Positions 7,102 to 10,206 of a stretch of 10,206 nt of DNA are shown piece by piece. This stretch comes from CAZLLV01 sp964560325 (GTDB taxonomy: Bacteria; Acidobacteriota; Thermoanaerobaculia; Multivoradales; DATKCC01), in NCBI GenBank assembly GCA_964560325.1, contig CAZLLV010000542.1, positions 1-10,206 of the forward strand, given 5' to 3'. A program made the translations under genes and the position numbers. Under the pieces are notes generated by a model. It was not told the DNA's origin and ran no database searches. It saw nothing but the letters and a program-made list of their open reading frames with translations. Every line of letters starts with the position of its first letter. Position 1 is the stretch's first letter.

Positions 7102-8200
7102 CGGCGCGCCTCCGGTGCCCGGCCGCGCGATCTCCTGCGGGCTGCGGCGCCCGGCGGGGCGGCCGCGGCGGCGCCCGGCGTCAAGGCGGCGGGCGATCCG
7201 GCCTGGATCCGCACCTGCGGCGCGCCGGGGTCGCGCGACCGCAGCGCCTCCGCCGAACGCGCCGCCGGCTCGACCACCGCCAGGTGCTCGAGGATCGCCG
7301 CCCGCTGCCGGCGCCCGCCGCCGAAGCGGAGCGCACGGTCGCGGGTGACGAGCTCGACCTCGTACCCCCGGTCGAGGTAGTCGACGGCGGTGGTCGCCGC
7401 CTCGCTCACCAGCCGCTCGAAGCGCTCGCGCGACGCATCGTCCGAAAGCTCGCCCACGCCGTTGTCGAACAGCACCGACAGGCGCCGGCTCTCGTCCGAC
7501 TGGCGCACGCTGTAGATCACCCGGCCGGTGCGCGCGGTCTGCTTCCAGTGGATGCCCCGCGGGTCGTCGCCGTGCTGGAACTCGCGCAGCGCGTGCAGGT
7601 CGTGCCCGCGGCCGGCGCGGCCGACCGGCAGCTCGCCGTCGCGGCCGCTCCGCTCGGCGTCCGCGGTGGCGGCCGGGTAGAGCTCGGGGAAGACCACGAG
7701 CTCCCGGTCGACGTGGTAGCGCACGCCCTTGCGGAAGAAGCCGAACGGGAAGAGGCTCGAGACGTGGACGGCCGGCACCTCCCGGCGCCCCCAGCGCGGC
7801 AGCAGGAGGTCGAGCCGCCCCCGGCTCTCGCCCCCCGCCGGCAGGTAGGGCACGAGGAGCGGCACGCCGCTCTTCGAAGCCGAGACCAGAAGGAACCAGC
7901 GCGGCAGCCAGCGGCTCCGGTTCTCGAGCGTCAGGTTCAGGGTGAACGGCTGGTTGGCGAAGACTTCGCCGTCGCTCCGGAGGTCGGCCACGAGCCGGTC
8001 GACGTTCTGGCGCGAGGTGACGCCGGAGACGACCAGGGCGCCGAGCATCACGGCGACCACCAGGTAGAGCGAGTTGTTGCCGGTGTTGGTCGCCGCGATC
8101 GCCACCAGCACGGCGAACAGGACGTACCAGAGCCCGACCTTGGTGATCCGGATCCCCTCCGGTGTCCGCCGGGCGACGCGCCGGCGCGCCATGAGCCTCT

Positions 8201-8204
<4 letters not shown>
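7098..8204 (-). CDS. DUF58 membrane-anchored protein (VWA-like fold)
   Basis: This 368-residue protein belongs to the DUF58 family, usually encoded next to MoxR ATPases and thought to act as their VWA-like partner in envelope or protein-complex maturation. Two hydrophobic segments (about residues 23-41 and 45-63) anchor it. A beta-rich region with LFPFGFFRKG (151-160) follows, then the family signature LREFQHGDDPRGIHWKQTAR (206-225). The expected metal-site strand reads VLFDNG (245-249 region), so a classical DxSxS MIDAS is not evident. The last 40 residues are Ala/Pro/Arg-rich and look disordered. The GTG start at 8204 overlaps the MoxR stop (GTGA). An ATG at 8192 with AGAGG three bases before it is an alternative that would shorten the protein by four residues. 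The stop overlaps the transglutaminase start. Molecular function is not established. Confidence 0.93.
7109..7113 (-). promoter_or_regulatory. Shine-Dalgarno site (GGAGG) fixing the transglutaminase start
   Basis: On the minus strand GGAGG lies seven bases before the GTG at 7101, inside the end of the DUF58 gene. It decides the start of a frame that is otherwise open far upstream, and shows that the transglutaminase is translated separately. Confidence 0.75.
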
Positions 8205-9175
<971 letters not shown>

Positions 9176-9811
9176 CTACTCGCCTTCCCCGCTCTCCGCG
9201 AGCTCGCGGTACAGGTCCCGCTCGCCGGCCGGAACGGGGCTCCTCACCTCGGCGTGAAAGCCGTCGCCCTCCTCGTACGGCACGTCCTCCAGCCGGTGGA
9301 CGATCTGCACCGGCGGTCCGCGGTAGACCTCGGTCGTGTCGATGTAGGCCCTGTAGACCCCCTTCTCCCGGTCGTCGGCGCCGGCGTGGGTGATGTCGAG
9401 GGTGAGGCCGGGGAGCGGGTCGTGGCCGTCGAAGCGGAGCACGATGTCGAGCAGCACGTCCTGGCGCACGTCGACCGGCTCCGTCGGCTCCGCCGGCTCC
9501 ACGGCACCCGCTTCGGTAGCCGCCGCCTCGTCGGCGCCCTCCGCCGTCTCGCCGGCTTCGGCGTCGATGTCGCCGTCGGTCACCGCCGCAGGCGGCTCGA
9601 CCGGCGGACTCTCCGGACGCTGGTCGACCGAGAAGCTCACCACCTCCGCCGAGTAGCGGGCGCGGGCCTCTTCGACCTCGGCCGTCGGGTCGGACGGCCC
9701 GCAGGCCGCGAGCAGGCCGGCGCCGAGCAGGAGCAGGCCGAGCGTCACGAGCGCTCTCGGGCTCCGGGAGAGGTCGGATCGTGCGTCGATGAGCTTCACG
9801 GGGGATCTCAC
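9176..9811 (-). CDS. Hypothetical lipoprotein heading the MoxR operon
   Basis: I do not recognise this 211-residue protein. It has an N-terminal basic stretch, a hydrophobic core (about residues 20-34) and a lipobox LAAC with Cys37. It should therefore be lipidated and anchored in the envelope. Gly-Pro follow the Cys, with no Asp at +2, so outer-membrane sorting is plausible if E. coli-like rules apply. Residues 64-114 form an acidic Ala/Glu/Pro-rich linker with almost no basic residues. Residues 115-205 alternate hydrophobic and polar residues, for example VLLDIVLRFDG and VYRAYIDTTEVYRG, suggesting a small beta-rich domain. GTG at 9811 is chosen for its AAGGAGG site six bases upstream. It is the first gene of the operon and abuts the MoxR start, so a role beside the MoxR/DUF58/transglutaminase proteins is likely, but this is inferred from context only. 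Confidence 0.85.
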   Translation of the reverse strand: MRSPVKLIDARSDLSRSPRALVTLGLLLLGAGLLAACGPSDPTAEVEEARARYSAEVVSFSVDQRPESPPVEPPAAVTDGDIDAEAGETAEGADEAAATEAGAVEPAEPTEPVDVRQDVLLDIVLRFDGHDPLPGLTLDITHAGADDREKGVYRAYIDTTEVYRGPPVQIVHRLEDVPYEEGDGFHAEVRSPVPAGERDLYRELAESGEGE

Positions 9812-9817
9812 GTGGAA

Positions 9818-9824
9818 CCTCCTT
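9818..9824 (-). promoter_or_regulatory. Strong Shine-Dalgarno site (AAGGAGG) for the lipoprotein gene
   Basis: On the minus strand AAGGAGG lies six bases before the GTG at 9811. It is the best ribosome site in the window and selects this GTG over the in-frame GTG four codons later. Confidence 0.75.
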
Positions 9825-9896
9825 GGAGACTGGGGCGGCCCGGGCCCGGATCGGTGCCGGGATCCGCCGGTCCTCGAATGGGCCTCGTTCGGGCGG

Positions 9897-9902
9897 ATTA
9901 TA
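9897..9902 (-). promoter_or_regulatory. Candidate -10 element (TATAAT) for the lipoprotein-MoxR operon
   Basis: A perfect TATAAT on the minus strand sits about 85 bases before the GTG at 9811, in a GC-rich intergenic region. No clear TTGACA-like -35 is seen 17 bases upstream, where the sequence is GCCGGA, so an activator or a divergent sigma consensus may apply. The bases after it (CCGCCC) resemble those after TACAAT at 900-905. Confidence 0.5.
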
Positions 9903-9917
9903 GCGGACGCTCAGAGA

Positions 9918-9937
9918 CCTCCGGCGGCCCCCGGAGG
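9918..9937. promoter_or_regulatory. GC-rich dyad in the divergent promoter region, possible operator
   Basis: A perfect 7-bp inverted repeat, CCTCCGG and CCGGAGG, has a 6-base centre. Relative to the minus-strand TATAAT it covers the -35 position, where a repressor or activator could act on the operon and possibly on the divergent gene at 10024. An overlapping alternative stem (GGCGGC at 9923-9928, GCCGCC at 9939-9944) also exists. Chance occurrence is possible in such GC-rich DNA. Confidence 0.3.
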
Positions 9938-10023
9938 CGCCGCCGATTATCGGTCGCGGCCGGTTTTCCCGCTTCCTCCTTCAGGGGCGGATGCGCCGTC
10001 CCCGGACAACGGAGGACTCCGAG

Positions 10024-10206
10024 ATGAAAACTGTGAAGACGACCCGAAGCGGCCGCGCCCCGAGCCTGGCGCTGGTCCTGCTGGTCCTGCTGCTCGCCGT
10101 GGCCCTGGCCGGCCCGGCCGCGGCCCAGACCGCAGACCCGGACCCGGTGGACCCCGGCCTCTGCATAGGGATCGCCGACCCGTTCCCGAGCGGCGTGACC
10201 GATCGT
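10024..10206 (+). CDS. Secreted protein of unknown function, 3' end cut by window edge
   Basis: An ATG at 10024 with GGAGG (10011-10015) eight bases upstream opens a frame that runs off the window. 61 residues are visible. They begin with a basic n-region containing several Lys and Arg (residues 2-11), then a Leu/Val/Ala hydrophobic core (about 15-30), and a likely signal-peptidase I site PAAA|Q after Ala34. The protein should therefore be exported. The start of the mature part (Asp/Pro-rich, then LCIGIADPFPSGVTD) has one cysteine and resembles nothing I can name. It is divergent from the lipoprotein operon, with 212 bases between the two starts, so the two may share regulation. Being a gene start is well supported by start codon, ribosome site and signal peptide; function is unknown. 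Confidence 0.8.
   Translation, partial: MKTVKTTRSGRAPSLALVLLVLLLAVALAGPAAAQTADPDPVDPGLCIGIADPFPSGVTDR

Noticed and set aside
9945..9950. GATTAT as a plus-strand -10 for the secreted-protein gene.
   Set aside because: It matches the consensus poorly and has no -35 partner at the right distance, so I do not list it as a promoter.
9981..10166. A 61-codon minus-strand frame overlapping the start of the secreted-protein gene.
   Set aside because: It lies antisense to a gene start that has a good ribosome site and signal peptide, and it shows no features of its own.

Overview
This is a GC-rich (roughly 70% or more by eye), densely coding bacterial window with short intergenic gaps, frequent GTG and TTG starts, and a lipoprotein and a Sec signal peptide of Gram-negative type. 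The look is that of Acidobacteriota (Thermoanaerobaculia-like) or another high-GC deep-branching Gram-negative. This placement is an impression from composition and gene style, not a demonstrated assignment. I saw no rRNA, tRNA, CRISPR array, insertion sequence, integrase or att-like repeat.

Left half (1-4739, + strand): a surface-polysaccharide assembly block. It holds three GT4-family (GT-B fold) glycosyltransferases, the first truncated by the window edge, followed by a polyprenyl-phosphate sugar-1-phosphate transferase of the WcaJ/WbaP type. The last enzyme would prime sugar-unit assembly on undecaprenyl phosphate, and the glycosyltransferases would then extend it on the cytoplasmic face. 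No flippase, polymerase or export gene is visible. The first two glycosyltransferases look like diverged tandem paralogues. Genes two to four overlap by 1-4 bases and are probably one transcription unit. A hairpin and a -10-like element separate gene one from gene two. A consensus-like -35/-10 pair inside the end of gene three could give the priming transferase its own promoter.

4740-4911: a short convergent gap with only weak inverted repeats and no clear terminator.

Right half (4912-9811, - strand, transcribed right to left): a tightly packed four-gene operon. In order it encodes an unrecognised lipoprotein with an acidic linker, a MoxR-family AAA+ ATPase, a membrane-anchored DUF58 protein, and a full-length TgpA-like transmembrane transglutaminase (DUF3488 / transglutaminase core / DUF4129). 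The genes abut or overlap by 4 bases (GTGA), so translation is probably coupled. MoxR-DUF58-transglutaminase is a known but functionally poorly defined envelope-associated cluster, usually read as a chaperone-like ATPase acting with a VWA-like partner and a periplasmic catalytic domain. The lipoprotein at the head of the operon is the least explained protein here.

9812-10023: a divergent promoter region with a TATAAT element and a GC-rich dyad. From 10024 a secreted protein of unknown function begins and is cut by the window end.

I did not find a convincing wholly new system. The best candidates for follow-up are the lipoprotein-led MoxR/DUF58/transglutaminase operon, the divergent regulatory region and the internal promoter candidate.
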